A stretch of 44,566 bases of DNA from Alphaproteobacteria bacterium (GTDB lineage: Bacteria > Pseudomonadota > Alphaproteobacteria > RF32 > CAG-239). Shown in pieces: positions 16,859 through 24,561 of this stretch. How positions within the stretch are numbered: the first letter of the stretch is position 1; the number at the start of each line of letters is the position of its first letter. The stretch lies in assembly GCA_017465405.1 (NCBI GenBank), contig JAFTWG010000002.1, forward strand, positions 1 through 44,566. Direction: 5' to 3'. Under the pieces are notes generated by a model, which searched no databases, had not been told where the DNA came from, and saw nothing but the letters and a program-made list of their open reading frames with translations. A program made the position numbers and the translations under genes.

Positions 16859-19405
16859 TCATTCTCCTGCTATTTTAAGGGCTTTATGTAGCCTATCGAA
16901 AGCATCGATCATCCATTGGAAATTTTCATCATATTTTTCTTGATTATAAAACTCAGCCTTACGTTTGTATAGTATGCGTTTAGCTTTACTGTTATTCTTA
17001 CTGGAATACCAATCAAGCTTATTGCCAAAATGAATTTCTATTATCTCTTTTTTACTCTCTAGCCTGCGGAAAGTATCCATATTATATACATAAACAAGTA
17101 GAGTGAGATATTTATTTCGAGTGATTGTAAAAGATATATGATAATCAGGCGTTCCAACAGCGATATCATACCAATACCTATCATAGGCTTTTCTGCGTGC
17201 AATATCATTATTACGCCCATTTATATTGCAATAATTAACAAATCCGCTCCAGAAATTAAAGTAATTGTTTTTAATGTCATTAGAATTTGAAAACTTCTCT
17301 GAGTCAGAGTTTTTTTCTGTCGCTACGGTTAAGCTCAATTCTTCGGGAATATTTCTATTGTCATTAACAAACGATACAAAAGCAAGTTTTTCTAAGTCTC
17401 CTTCTGCAAATGGGATGTTCCAACGTTTTGACATGAATTTCAACAAATCTTTACTGCGTTTGTATATTATTTTTGCATCCCAATCAGGCTCTTTTGATAC
17501 TTCAATTTCAGAATGGGATCCGTTTTCATAACCTCTACGTCCATTAGATTTAGAGTGTTTTTTATCTTCAAAGCTATCGTTTTGTAATCCTGAGTTAACA
17601 CTTTGTGATAGCAATAATAAGTTTCCTAAAGCTCCAGACAGTTGCTTAATTTCCTCATCGCAGAACTGCCTAAACTGATTTTTCCAGTAAAATTTAGAGG
17701 GGGTTTGTGGAAGAATATGTTCAATAGATATCTTATCCTTCTCTGTTTTTGTAAATAATTCCCAAGATATTTTGTTGATGCCATTTTTTTCTGCGAGGCT
17801 ATATTCGTATTCGTACATAAAGTATTTTATAGGTTTCCAACTATAATATCCGTCCCCACTATTGAAACATTTTTCAATCCGATTTGTAAAATGAGGCAGA
17901 GCATATTTTATATTGTCATCGACAATTTGATTAAGATTTTTAGTAATTTGTTCTAAATTTAATTCATCAAAATAAGTACTTCTCGCAGCACGATAATATT
18001 CACTACTTTGATACGAGGCATTAAAATTGCCTAAACGAAAGCACACAAAAATAAAACGTTCAATTGCTTTGAGTGCTCGTATTCTTTCTTCAGAAGATAC
18101 ATTTGACTTACTCAAAATTGCTGTTACAAATGGTCTGAAATGGCCGATACCAATTCGATTAAGCCTGTCAATCCATAGTTTTTCTTCAGAGGTCAGAATT
18201 TGGCTTTCGTATGGAAAATATGTGTCGTACCAATATTTAGCCATACTCATCAAACTATTTACATAGTCTCTAATTTCAGTAGGTTTTAATTTGGATGCCA
18301 TGCTTATGTCAGATATTATACTGTCATCGCCGTCATCTTCTTCAAAATCTGTTTCATCTAATTCATGCGATGGTACACTTTCCGTAATAACAGTTTTCTT
18401 TTCAAAGATATTTTTTGCAGAAAATTTGCGAAGCAGGAATTGGATATAGTCATCCCCTTTTTTTCTGGAGTAGGCAAAGTATATAATCCAATGTGCTCTT
18501 AAAAACTCATCATCAGATAGAGGGGTATTTTTATTACGTCCTAACTGAAAATATACTTCTTTCCACGCATCATTAATTTGTTTACGGAGTTCGTCTTTAT
18601 CTCTTGTATCAAAAATATCATCACTATAAATAGTGGTAAGATAAATAAGTCTGTTTTTTAATAATTCTAGATTTGTTAGTTTTTTGCCGCGATTATTCAT
18701 AGTTTCAAAAGCAATGAACACATCGTAATCATCTTTAATCTCGTGTGTATTAAACATCAAATTGAGAGTTAATTTTCGATACAATAAGCTGATACCATCA
18801 ATGCCGTCTGTTTGGTACAGGTTTGCTATGTTGTCAGCAAAAAATGATTTCGCAAATTTTAAATTCTTAGTATAATATGTTTCTTTTATAATTCTGCCAT
18901 AAGGCTCACAAAATACTTTGTATTTCAAGTATTCAGCACTGGGATTATCGGATTCATACCCGAAAAAATATGTGGTAACCATTCCATTTGGAGGTCGTTT
19001 ACGAGATATGTATTGGTCAACAATTTCCGATAGTGTTTCATATCCCAATACGATGTCTTTATCATTTTTACTGTTGTTTTCAGGCAAACTCCTTACAAAA
19101 GATACGATTTCATTCAAAAGGATAATAAATGTGGTCAATCTTTGTTGTCCATCCACAATATGATACGGAGTGTATCCCTTTTCAACAAGCCACAAATCGC
19201 TTCCCCAAGATTTAATATCAGGACGTTTTAGTTTTTTTAGTGAAAGCAATCCGGTATAGTGATAACGATTTGTTTGAAGATTTATCAAATCATCCCAGAA
19301 ATCGACAAGTTGAGGCTGGAGCCATGCGTAACCTCTTTGATAGTCCGGAATACGAAACAACTTGTTGTGAAACAGTTGTGACAATGATTGTAATTCATTA
19401 GCCAC
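16859..19405 (-). CDS. GmrSD-like restriction protein (DUF262-DUF1524-DUF4268)
   Basis: The 848-residue product reads as a fused GmrS/GmrD-type endonuclease. The N-terminal DUF262 domain shows RIPDYQRGYAW (18-28), IVDGQQRLTT (83-92) and NNRGKKLTNLELLKNRL (237-253). The DUF1524 HNH-type region shows SIEHILPQ (560-567) and LGNLLLLSQSVNSGL (593-607), with catalytic His563 likely. A third domain near 710-845 (RRKAYDRYWYDIAVG onward) resembles DUF4268. Known GmrSD enzymes are NTP-dependent type IV systems that cut glucosylated hydroxymethylcytosine DNA; the target here is unknown. The start is GTG, supported by AGGAGAAG upstream. An acidic insert (about 349-365) lies between the domains. It follows two same-strand genes. 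Confidence 0.85.
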   Translation of the reverse strand: MANELQSLSQLFHNKLFRIPDYQRGYAWLQPQLVDFWDDLINLQTNRYHYTGLLSLKKLKRPDIKSWGSDLWLVEKGYTPYHIVDGQQRLTTFIILLNEIVSFVRSLPENNSKNDKDIVLGYETLSEIVDQYISRKRPPNGMVTTYFFGYESDNPSAEYLKYKVFCEPYGRIIKETYYTKNLKFAKSFFADNIANLYQTDGIDGISLLYRKLTLNLMFNTHEIKDDYDVFIAFETMNNRGKKLTNLELLKNRLIYLTTIYSDDIFDTRDKDELRKQINDAWKEVYFQLGRNKNTPLSDDEFLRAHWIIYFAYSRKKGDDYIQFLLRKFSAKNIFEKKTVITESVPSHELDETDFEEDDGDDSIISDISMASKLKPTEIRDYVNSLMSMAKYWYDTYFPYESQILTSEEKLWIDRLNRIGIGHFRPFVTAILSKSNVSSEERIRALKAIERFIFVCFRLGNFNASYQSSEYYRAARSTYFDELNLEQITKNLNQIVDDNIKYALPHFTNRIEKCFNSGDGYYSWKPIKYFMYEYEYSLAEKNGINKISWELFTKTEKDKISIEHILPQTPSKFYWKNQFRQFCDEEIKQLSGALGNLLLLSQSVNSGLQNDSFEDKKHSKSNGRRGYENGSHSEIEVSKEPDWDAKIIYKRSKDLLKFMSKRWNIPFAEGDLEKLAFVSFVNDNRNIPEELSLTVATEKNSDSEKFSNSNDIKNNYFNFWSGFVNYCNINGRNNDIARRKAYDRYWYDIAVGTPDYHISFTITRNKYLTLLVYVYNMDTFRRLESKKEIIEIHFGNKLDWYSSKNNSKAKRILYKRKAEFYNQEKYDENFQWMIDAFDRLHKALKIAGE

Positions 19406-19459
19406 GATATTCTTCTCCTATACATATGTTTGACTTTTGCTGTTGTCGATCAATATTGA

Positions 19460-20203
19460 CTATTTCCTGTCTTTTATATTTCTACATACGAAACTCAAGT
19501 TGTTTATGCGTTTTGTTCCGGATGTCAGCATATATCCGTCTATTTTGCTATCAATTAGCATTTTATATTTTTTCAAATTAAAGTCATAATTACTAAAATA
19601 TAAAACAATCTCAATATCTGTGAAACCTCTATCGGTATATGAGTTAAAATCATAACCGCAAATTAAATTACCGAAATTCTCTGCTACAATTTTTTGTATA
19701 TTAACAAAATGTGCAGAATATCCCGTTCTGATGTATGTGTCTGCAAATTGATTCAGTGACTTCAATAAAGCATTAGACATATTGGTTGCAGCAATTCTTT
19801 TTAATAAAGAGGCATTACCAACCATTAAGGCAAAACGTATCATTTCTAAAGGAAATACTTTCATTCCTTCATTTATATTTTCAAATTTTGGGCGAATTAA
19901 AACGGTAGCCATATCTGTCATCCCCAGATTGATTAAATCATCCAGATACATTTTTTCAAACATCAGGCTTATATTCCCGCCTAATTCCCATACTCTGTTA
20001 GCAATGGTACGAGCTTTTTGTTCTTGAGAATTCATAATTTGCAAGTGAGTTTGCAAAATTAATAATTCGGTATTATCGCGATATTGAGCTGACAGCCTCT
20101 CTATTTCTGCAGTTATACGCAAAATCGAAGTTGTATCACTATATTTTATTTCTTTTATTTTGTGATAGAAATCATTAATTTGTTGTTGCAAAGCATCAAG
20201 CAT
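19460..20203 (-). CDS. Helical repeat-like protein, unknown
   Basis: The 247-residue product is rich in helices, with no signal peptide and no membrane segment, so cytoplasmic. The first 100 residues resemble TPR-type helical pairs (ERLSAQYRDNTELLILQTHL). The C-terminal part (about 170-247) is more mixed and includes YDFNSYTDRGFTDIEIVLYF. No family is recognised. AGAGGAA precedes the ATG. It begins two bases after the upstream lipoprotein gene and ends about 54 bp before the GmrSD-like gene, so all three may form one transcript. A link to defence is only positional. Confidence 0.7.
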   Translation of the reverse strand: MLDALQQQINDFYHKIKEIKYSDTTSILRITAEIERLSAQYRDNTELLILQTHLQIMNSQEQKARTIANRVWELGGNISLMFEKMYLDDLINLGMTDMATVLIRPKFENINEGMKVFPLEMIRFALMVGNASLLKRIAATNMSNALLKSLNQFADTYIRTGYSAHFVNIQKIVAENFGNLICGYDFNSYTDRGFTDIEIVLYFSNYDFNLKKYKMLIDSKIDGYMLTSGTKRINNLSFVCRNIKDRK

Positions 20204-20205
20204 GG

Positions 20206-20583
20206 TTATTCCTCTTTCGCTTTTTCAAATTCCATTGACTGAGTATCTGTTTTTAATATTAACTTATTTTCTTTTATTGTATACATATATACTTCACTCA
20301 AAAACTTAAAATATGCAGCTTCTGTGTTCATTACTTCTTCAGGAGCTGCCATCATCGTAGACCCACCTAAAGAAAATTTGATATTTCCTTTTTCATTCGT
20401 ATATGTTCCGAAATAATTATTAACGGCCTGTCCGTAAAAATCGTTAGAATTTTTATCAAAAACCAAAGAGATTTCTAAACCTTTGTCATTAGTAACATAC
20501 TTATTACCCTTAATGCTGTCATAATTGTTTGAATTGCATCCGAATAACAAAGCACAAGTCATAGCCATAAACAGTTTTTTCAT
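20206..20583 (-). CDS. META/HslJ-like lipoprotein
   Basis: The 125-residue product has a lipoprotein signal (MKKLFMAMTCALLFGC, lipobox LFGC, Cys16). The body has the META-domain pattern seen in HslJ and related heat-shock/motility-associated lipoproteins: VNNYFGTYTNEKGNIKFS, the small-residue segment STMMAAPEE, then TEAAYFKFLSEVYMYTIKEN and KLILKT. Its function is not established. I chose the ATG at 20583, preceded by GGAGAATGAT; a longer in-frame start at 20610 would bury the signal peptide. It is the first gene of a possible three-gene unit with the helical protein and the GmrSD-like protein. Confidence 0.75.
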   Translation of the reverse strand: MKKLFMAMTCALLFGCNSNNYDSIKGNKYVTNDKGLEISLVFDKNSNDFYGQAVNNYFGTYTNEKGNIKFSLGGSTMMAAPEEVMNTEAAYFKFLSEVYMYTIKENKLILKTDTQSMEFEKAKEE

Positions 20584-20640
20584 ATCATTCTCCAAAAAAT
20601 AAAAACACATACAATATATATTACAATTTAAATTTTTGCT

Positions 20641-20673
20641 ACAAAAAAACTCCCGAAAAATAAACTCGGGAGT
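20641..20673 (-). terminator. Rho-independent terminator (minus)
   Basis: ACTCCCGA (20649-20656) pairs with TCGGGAGT (20666-20673). On the minus strand the stem is followed by TTTTTTTG. It terminates the small gene at 20691-20882. Confidence 0.8.
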
Positions 20674-20690
20674 AAAAATTTTTTTGATAA

Positions 20691-20882
20691 TTAATAATCT
20701 TCTTGCATATCACAAGATGAATCGTTCAACAATTCATTGATAACAGCAAGACGTTTCTCGTCTACAATTTCCTGCGAAAGGATACGAGCTTTTTCCAAAC
20801 GAAGCTCATGGCGAGAATAAGTCAGATACTCTTCACGAATAGCGTCTAATTCTTCGCACTCATCATAATTGAATTTTGACAT
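20691..20882 (-). CDS. Small acidic helical protein, unknown
   Basis: The 63-residue protein is rich in Glu, Asp, Arg and Leu, probably a long amphipathic helical hairpin (ELDAIREEYLTYSRHELRLE), with a Cys near each end. No signal peptide or membrane segment is present. I do not recognise it. No Shine-Dalgarno precedes the ATG, but a perfect terminator follows and a regulatory-looking region shared with the divergent porin gene precedes it, which makes a real gene likely. Confidence 0.6.
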   Translation of the reverse strand: MSKFNYDECEELDAIREEYLTYSRHELRLEKARILSQEIVDEKRLAVINELLNDSSCDMQEDY

Positions 20883-20889
20883 AATATAT

Positions 20890-20927
20890 ATTGTTAAGAA
20901 TTGTTAAATCGTATCTATGTTAACATA
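20890..20927. promoter_or_regulatory. Direct repeats and palindrome in the porin control region
   Basis: ATTGTTAA occurs at 20890-20897 and again at 20900-20907, exactly 10 bp apart. The perfect 12-bp palindrome TATGTTAACATA lies at 20916-20927 and repeats the GTTAA core. Tandem direct repeats 10-11 bp apart are the usual layout for OmpR-type regulators, and one is encoded just downstream of the porin. Binding is inference. Confidence 0.5.
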
Positions 20928-20971
20928 TATACTGTATAAAAGTCTAGACAAAAAATATGATTGGAATGAAG

Positions 20972-22090
20972 ATGATAAAAAAGACATTAGCAACAGCTTG
21001 TTTATTAAGCATATTTTCGATAAATGCCAATGCCGGAGAATGGCATTTTGAAGCTTTTGGTAAGGCTAAAACTCTGTATGGTTACAGTGCTTTGGATTCT
21101 AGTTCGTCTCGTAGCGATTCGCATAATCATCTGCCGACACGATTATCTGCCAGTTTGATAGCCCAATACCATTTTTCAGAAGATTATCAATTAGGAGCTT
21201 ATGTTGATTTATCATATGGTATTGATCAGCAATTAAAAGATTATAATCACGGAAATTGGGGAGAAGAAGTTTATGGTATTTTCGATTCGCCATATGGAAA
21301 GCTTATTTTCGGACAAAGTTATAATGCGGCCTATCAATTAGGTGTAAGTGCTCCGGATATAGGTGTTTTAGGTGTGAATCAAAGTGATGTTGTAAATTTT
21401 ATTGCTAATCCTAATTGGCAAAGAAATAGCTTGGGAACCGGTTACAGAACACTAAATTCTACAGACATAAATACAGATGGAACAGCTCCGAAGATTACCT
21501 ATATCTCTCCGGAATTTAACGAAGGAACAATGTTGGGTTTTTCTTATGTGCCTAATACATACAGTAGAGACGGATTGGTAAATCGTCACGCTTCGTATAA
21601 GTATAAATCAGGTTATATTGCATCTGTTTATCATTCCGGAGAATTGGCAGATTTAAGTTTGTCAGGTTCATTAGGAGTAGCATATTTTGATGATAATGAC
21701 ACAGAATTTTCTGCCGGCTTTAATGTTTATCGTAAAGGTTGGACATTAGGTGGAGGTGTTCGCCGTACTTGGGTAAATCATTATGACGAAAGTATAAATA
21801 AACCGACAAGAGATGCCATTGAGTATTTTGACGGTTATAGGGATGCTTGGGCGTATAATGTAGGTTTAAGCTATGAAATAGGACCATTGAAAGCGGCATT
21901 GACTTATTTTTATTCTAAAGCTGACGGACAAGATTATGAAGATGAAATAATTCAATTATCCGGCTCATATCAATATAATCGTTATATCGACTTTTATACA
22001 GCTGTCGCACATGCAAGATTTGAAGGACAAACTTCAGAAGACAGCAACAAAGGATATGCGTATATTGCTGGTGTAGGTATAAAATTTTAG
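20972..22090 (+). CDS. Outer-membrane porin
   Basis: The product is about 372 residues and looks like a 16-strand general porin. It has a signal peptide (MIKKTLATACLLSIFSINAN), then alternating aromatic and polar residues, a turn containing SPYGKLIFGQSYNAAYQLG that is typical of Gram-negative porins, and a final aromatic residue (GVGIKF) used for outer-membrane assembly. It should form trimeric diffusion channels. Three in-frame ATGs are close (20957, 20966, 20972); the last has GGA six bases upstream and gives the cleanest signal peptide. The regulator gene starts nine bases after the stop. Direct repeats upstream may control it. Confidence 0.85.
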   Translation: MIKKTLATACLLSIFSINANAGEWHFEAFGKAKTLYGYSALDSSSSRSDSHNHLPTRLSASLIAQYHFSEDYQLGAYVDLSYGIDQQLKDYNHGNWGEEVYGIFDSPYGKLIFGQSYNAAYQLGVSAPDIGVLGVNQSDVVNFIANPNWQRNSLGTGYRTLNSTDINTDGTAPKITYISPEFNEGTMLGFSYVPNTYSRDGLVNRHASYKYKSGYIASVYHSGELADLSLSGSLGVAYFDDNDTEFSAGFNVYRKGWTLGGGVRRTWVNHYDESINKPTRDAIEYFDGYRDAWAYNVGLSYEIGPLKAALTYFYSKADGQDYEDEIIQLSGSYQYNRYIDFYTAVAHARFEGQTSEDSNKGYAYIAGVGIKF

Positions 22091-22099
22091 GAGATAAAA

Positions 22100-22720
22100 A
22101 TGGCTAATATATTGTTTGTTTCCAAATCTGATGATTTTGCCCTTGATGTGAAAGAGCAATTAAAACTATATACAGAAGGCTTTGCAGTCTTTGATGAGTG
22201 GAACGAAGATATAATTTTTGATATGGCGGTTGTTGATGATGATGTCGATTCGGTTAAAGAATTACAAAAAAAGATTCGTAAAAGTCCCATCATATTTTTA
22301 GGCGATACGGATGATAATTTGGGCGATTCTGTAATCGTAATATCAAAGCCTTTCCGCCTCGAATATTTTTTAGATATGGTTTTATCTTGCAGTAATTTGT
22401 TTGCACACAGCAGTGATGGACAACTTATGTTTGATAAATATATTTTGGATAGCGGTAAAAAAGAATTATATAACACGTCAAGCAACAGCTATACCAAATT
22501 AACCGAAAGAGAAGTTTCTATAATCAAATATTTGTATAAAGCTCATGAAAAAGTTGTATCTAAAAATGAACTTTTATCCGAAGTATGGGGGTATAATCCT
22601 GAAGCTACAACTCATACGGTAGAAACACATATTTATCGTCTTCGTCAAAAAATCGAAGAAGAAAATCCGGGCGATAATATAATTATTACCGAAGATAATG
22701 GTTACAGATTAAATTTCTAA
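22100..22720 (+). CDS. OmpR-type regulator with degenerate receiver domain
   Basis: The 206-residue product has a receiver-like N-terminal half and a winged-helix DNA-binding C-terminal half (LTEREVSIIKYL through VETHIYRLRQKI to the EDNGYRLNF hairpin), the OmpR/PhoB arrangement. The receiver is altered: the acidic pair is Ser8-Lys9, and the conserved Thr/Ser is Gly68. A candidate phosphoacceptor Asp46 and Lys83 remain. It probably works without classical phosphorylation, or with an altered mechanism. AGGAGA precedes the ATG, nine bases after the porin stop, so porin and regulator are probably one operon. No histidine kinase gene is nearby. The last 12 bases overlap the convergent xthA gene. 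Confidence 0.82.
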   Translation: MANILFVSKSDDFALDVKEQLKLYTEGFAVFDEWNEDIIFDMAVVDDDVDSVKELQKKIRKSPIIFLGDTDDNLGDSVIVISKPFRLEYFLDMVLSCSNLFAHSSDGQLMFDKYILDSGKKELYNTSSNSYTKLTEREVSIIKYLYKAHEKVVSKNELLSEVWGYNPEATTHTVETHIYRLRQKIEEENPGDNIIITEDNGYRLNF

Positions 22721-23497
22721 TTCGGCAATTATCGGAACATGATCGGAAGGGCGTTCCTGTAAACGGAAGCTTTTGAGTATTTTTACTTCGTTTATTTTTT
22801 GGGCGATATCGGGACTACACCAAATATGGTCAAGTCTTCGCCCTTTGTTATTGGTTTGCCAATTAGGGTTTCGATAACTCCACCACGAATATACTTTTTC
22901 GGGTTCAGGATATATACTGCGTATGATATCGATAAATTTACCGCAATTAAACCAGTTATTTACTTTTTCAATTTCAATGGGAGTATGTGAAATAATCTTC
23001 AGCATTGCCTTGTGATTCCAGACATCATTATCAAGAGGGGCAACATTAAAATCTCCGCAAATAATACGTTTTTTATTTGGTGTTTTTTCAAAAAAATCTT
23101 TCATTTCATCAATAAAATTAAGCTTATGAACGAAAGACGGATTATTATTTGCATCAGGAATGTCACCGCCTGCCGGAACATATACATTGTGTAATTCGAT
23201 ACCATTATTCAGTTCAACACTAATATGTCTGGCATCGTTTTTTTCGACACGAGTATATTTTTGTTCTTTTAAAAAAGGAATTTTAGATAAAATTGCAACA
23301 CCATTATATCCCGGCATGCTATATAGAGCAATATTTTCAAATCCGAGTTTTTTTATTTCAGTAAAAGGAAAATCTGCTTCTTTTGCTTTTACTTCTTGCA
23401 AACAGATAACATCGGGGATTTCATCATAAACAAGCTTTGCTAAAAGATTTAGCCGGATTCGAATTGAATTTACGTTCCAAGTTGCAATTTTGAACAT
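22709..23497 (-). CDS. xthA: Exodeoxyribonuclease III
   Basis: The 262-residue product is of the AP-endonuclease/exonuclease III family, which cleaves abasic sites and resects 3' ends in base excision repair. Motifs are ATWNVNSIRIR (start), LQEVKA (metal-binding Glu), ICGDFNVAP (Asp/Asn pair), the RRLDHIWCS segment and the catalytic SDHVPI at the end. Length is normal for ExoIII. AGGACG precedes the ATG, whose first base is shared with the stop of lolA (TAATG), so the two are coupled. The gene ends overlapping the convergent regulator gene. Confidence 0.93.
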   Translation of the reverse strand: MFKIATWNVNSIRIRLNLLAKLVYDEIPDVICLQEVKAKEADFPFTEIKKLGFENIALYSMPGYNGVAILSKIPFLKEQKYTRVEKNDARHISVELNNGIELHNVYVPAGGDIPDANNNPSFVHKLNFIDEMKDFFEKTPNKKRIICGDFNVAPLDNDVWNHKAMLKIISHTPIEIEKVNNWFNCGKFIDIIRSIYPEPEKVYSWWSYRNPNWQTNNKGRRLDHIWCSPDIAQKINEVKILKSFRLQERPSDHVPIIAELEI

Positions 23498-24111
23498 TAA
23501 CGTCCTTTTTTCTTATTTAACGGATTCGTTTTTTTACGGAATTGGAACAGCGATTGATCTAACTCATTATCGGTTTGAATACCATATAAAGAAACAGATA
23601 TTTCTACACTTTGCGGATCAATGATTTTCCATTGTTTCAATTCGAACGGAGAATTTCCGAAGGTTAAGGTTATCGGTCCCATATCACCTTTTTCCTTATA
23701 ATCAAGTCCGATAATAGTTGTTCCGCCATCTTTATAAAAAGAATCGACCTTAATATTTTTGCCGTCAATCTTAATATTGTTTCCTAAAATTAGTGACGCC
23801 GGAATATCCTCATAATCAATATTACTGATTTGATCTAAATCTTTATCATTATATACGATATAATCTCCGTTACCTACAATTAATACATTGGTCGGGGCAT
23901 CATATTCCATTCTTATTTTGTTGGGCTTTTCTATATATATGGTTCCTTCAGCCACATTCCCGTTACTGGCATTTTGAACAAATCTGGCTTGTAAGGTTTT
24001 GACCGAATTAAGATAGTTTTCGATTCTCTCAAGGTCATTAGCCGTTTGGGCTAATGCAGCAGATGTTCCCAGTAAAGTAAAAACCGTACAAGTTGCAATA
24101 AATTTATTCAT
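23497..24111 (-). CDS. lolA: Outer-membrane lipoprotein carrier LolA
   Basis: The product is about 204 residues. After a signal peptide (MNKFIATCTVFTLLGTSAAL), it has the LolA pattern: LERIENYLNSVKTLQARFVQ, then GTIYIEKPNKIRMEYD, then VGNGDYIVYNDKDLDQIS. LolA carries lipoproteins from the inner to the outer membrane through the periplasm. I chose the ATG at 24111 because GGGAA is eight bases upstream and the signal peptide begins normally; 24126 and 24117 are in-frame alternatives. Its stop overlaps the start of xthA by one base. Confidence 0.9.
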   Translation of the reverse strand: MNKFIATCTVFTLLGTSAALAQTANDLERIENYLNSVKTLQARFVQNASNGNVAEGTIYIEKPNKIRMEYDAPTNVLIVGNGDYIVYNDKDLDQISNIDYEDIPASLILGNNIKIDGKNIKVDSFYKDGGTTIIGLDYKEKGDMGPITLTFGNSPFELKQWKIIDPQSVEISVSLYGIQTDNELDQSLFQFRKKTNPLNKKKGR

Positions 24112-24191
24112 TATCATATTTCCCATATTTATTTTGTAACTTTTGCTAATATAATCAATTTTGCGCGGTAATACAACAATTAAACTTTTTT

Positions 24192-24224
24192 AGGATTATT
24201 TTTATGAACAAAATAATCCTTTTA
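24192..24224 (+). terminator. Orphan terminator-like hairpin in a 450-bp gap
   Basis: AGGATTATTTT (24192-24202) pairs with AAAATAATCCT (24210-24220), followed by TTTAGA. No plus-strand gene lies directly upstream: lolA runs away from it. It may end a short unannotated RNA or be a relic. Apart from it and the NrdR-type boxes, I see nothing in 24112-24561; a minus-strand ORF (24318-24683) there overlaps the nrdD start and has no convincing features. Confidence 0.45.
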
Positions 24225-24465
24225 GAATCAACGAGTTAAGTTTAAGTAGTTGATTTTGCATAAATAAAAAATAGTCCACAGCTTAATACTTGTTCAAAAA
24301 AAATTTTTTTATAGCTTTTATAATAAGGTAGGTGATTGCAAGACATTTATTTTATAAAATTCAAGAAATTGGTATTGCTGAAAAGTGTAGTTTATAGCAC
24401 TATGAACAAAGATTATTTTTCTTGCCGATTCAAAGCCGAAAGATAGAAGTTTTAAAAAGCTGTGA

Positions 24466-24512
24466 ATACTATATATAGTTTGTTTACTTTTTTTTAATAC
24501 TATATATAGTAC
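24466..24512. promoter_or_regulatory. Paired NrdR boxes upstream of nrdD
   Basis: Two identical 12-bp palindromes ACTATATATAGT lie at 24468-24479 and 24499-24510. Their centres are 31 bp apart, about three helical turns. This matches the paired NrdR operators (consensus roughly ACACWATATATWGTGT) found before ribonucleotide reductase genes. NrdR is a repressor that senses ATP/dATP. The second box ends about 50 bp before the nrdD start, so binding should repress the whole unit. No nrdR gene lies in the window. Confidence 0.85.
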
Positions 24513-24561
24513 ACAGAGAATTAAATGAGCAACCACTAAAATAGAAGGAAAAAAAGTTAAA

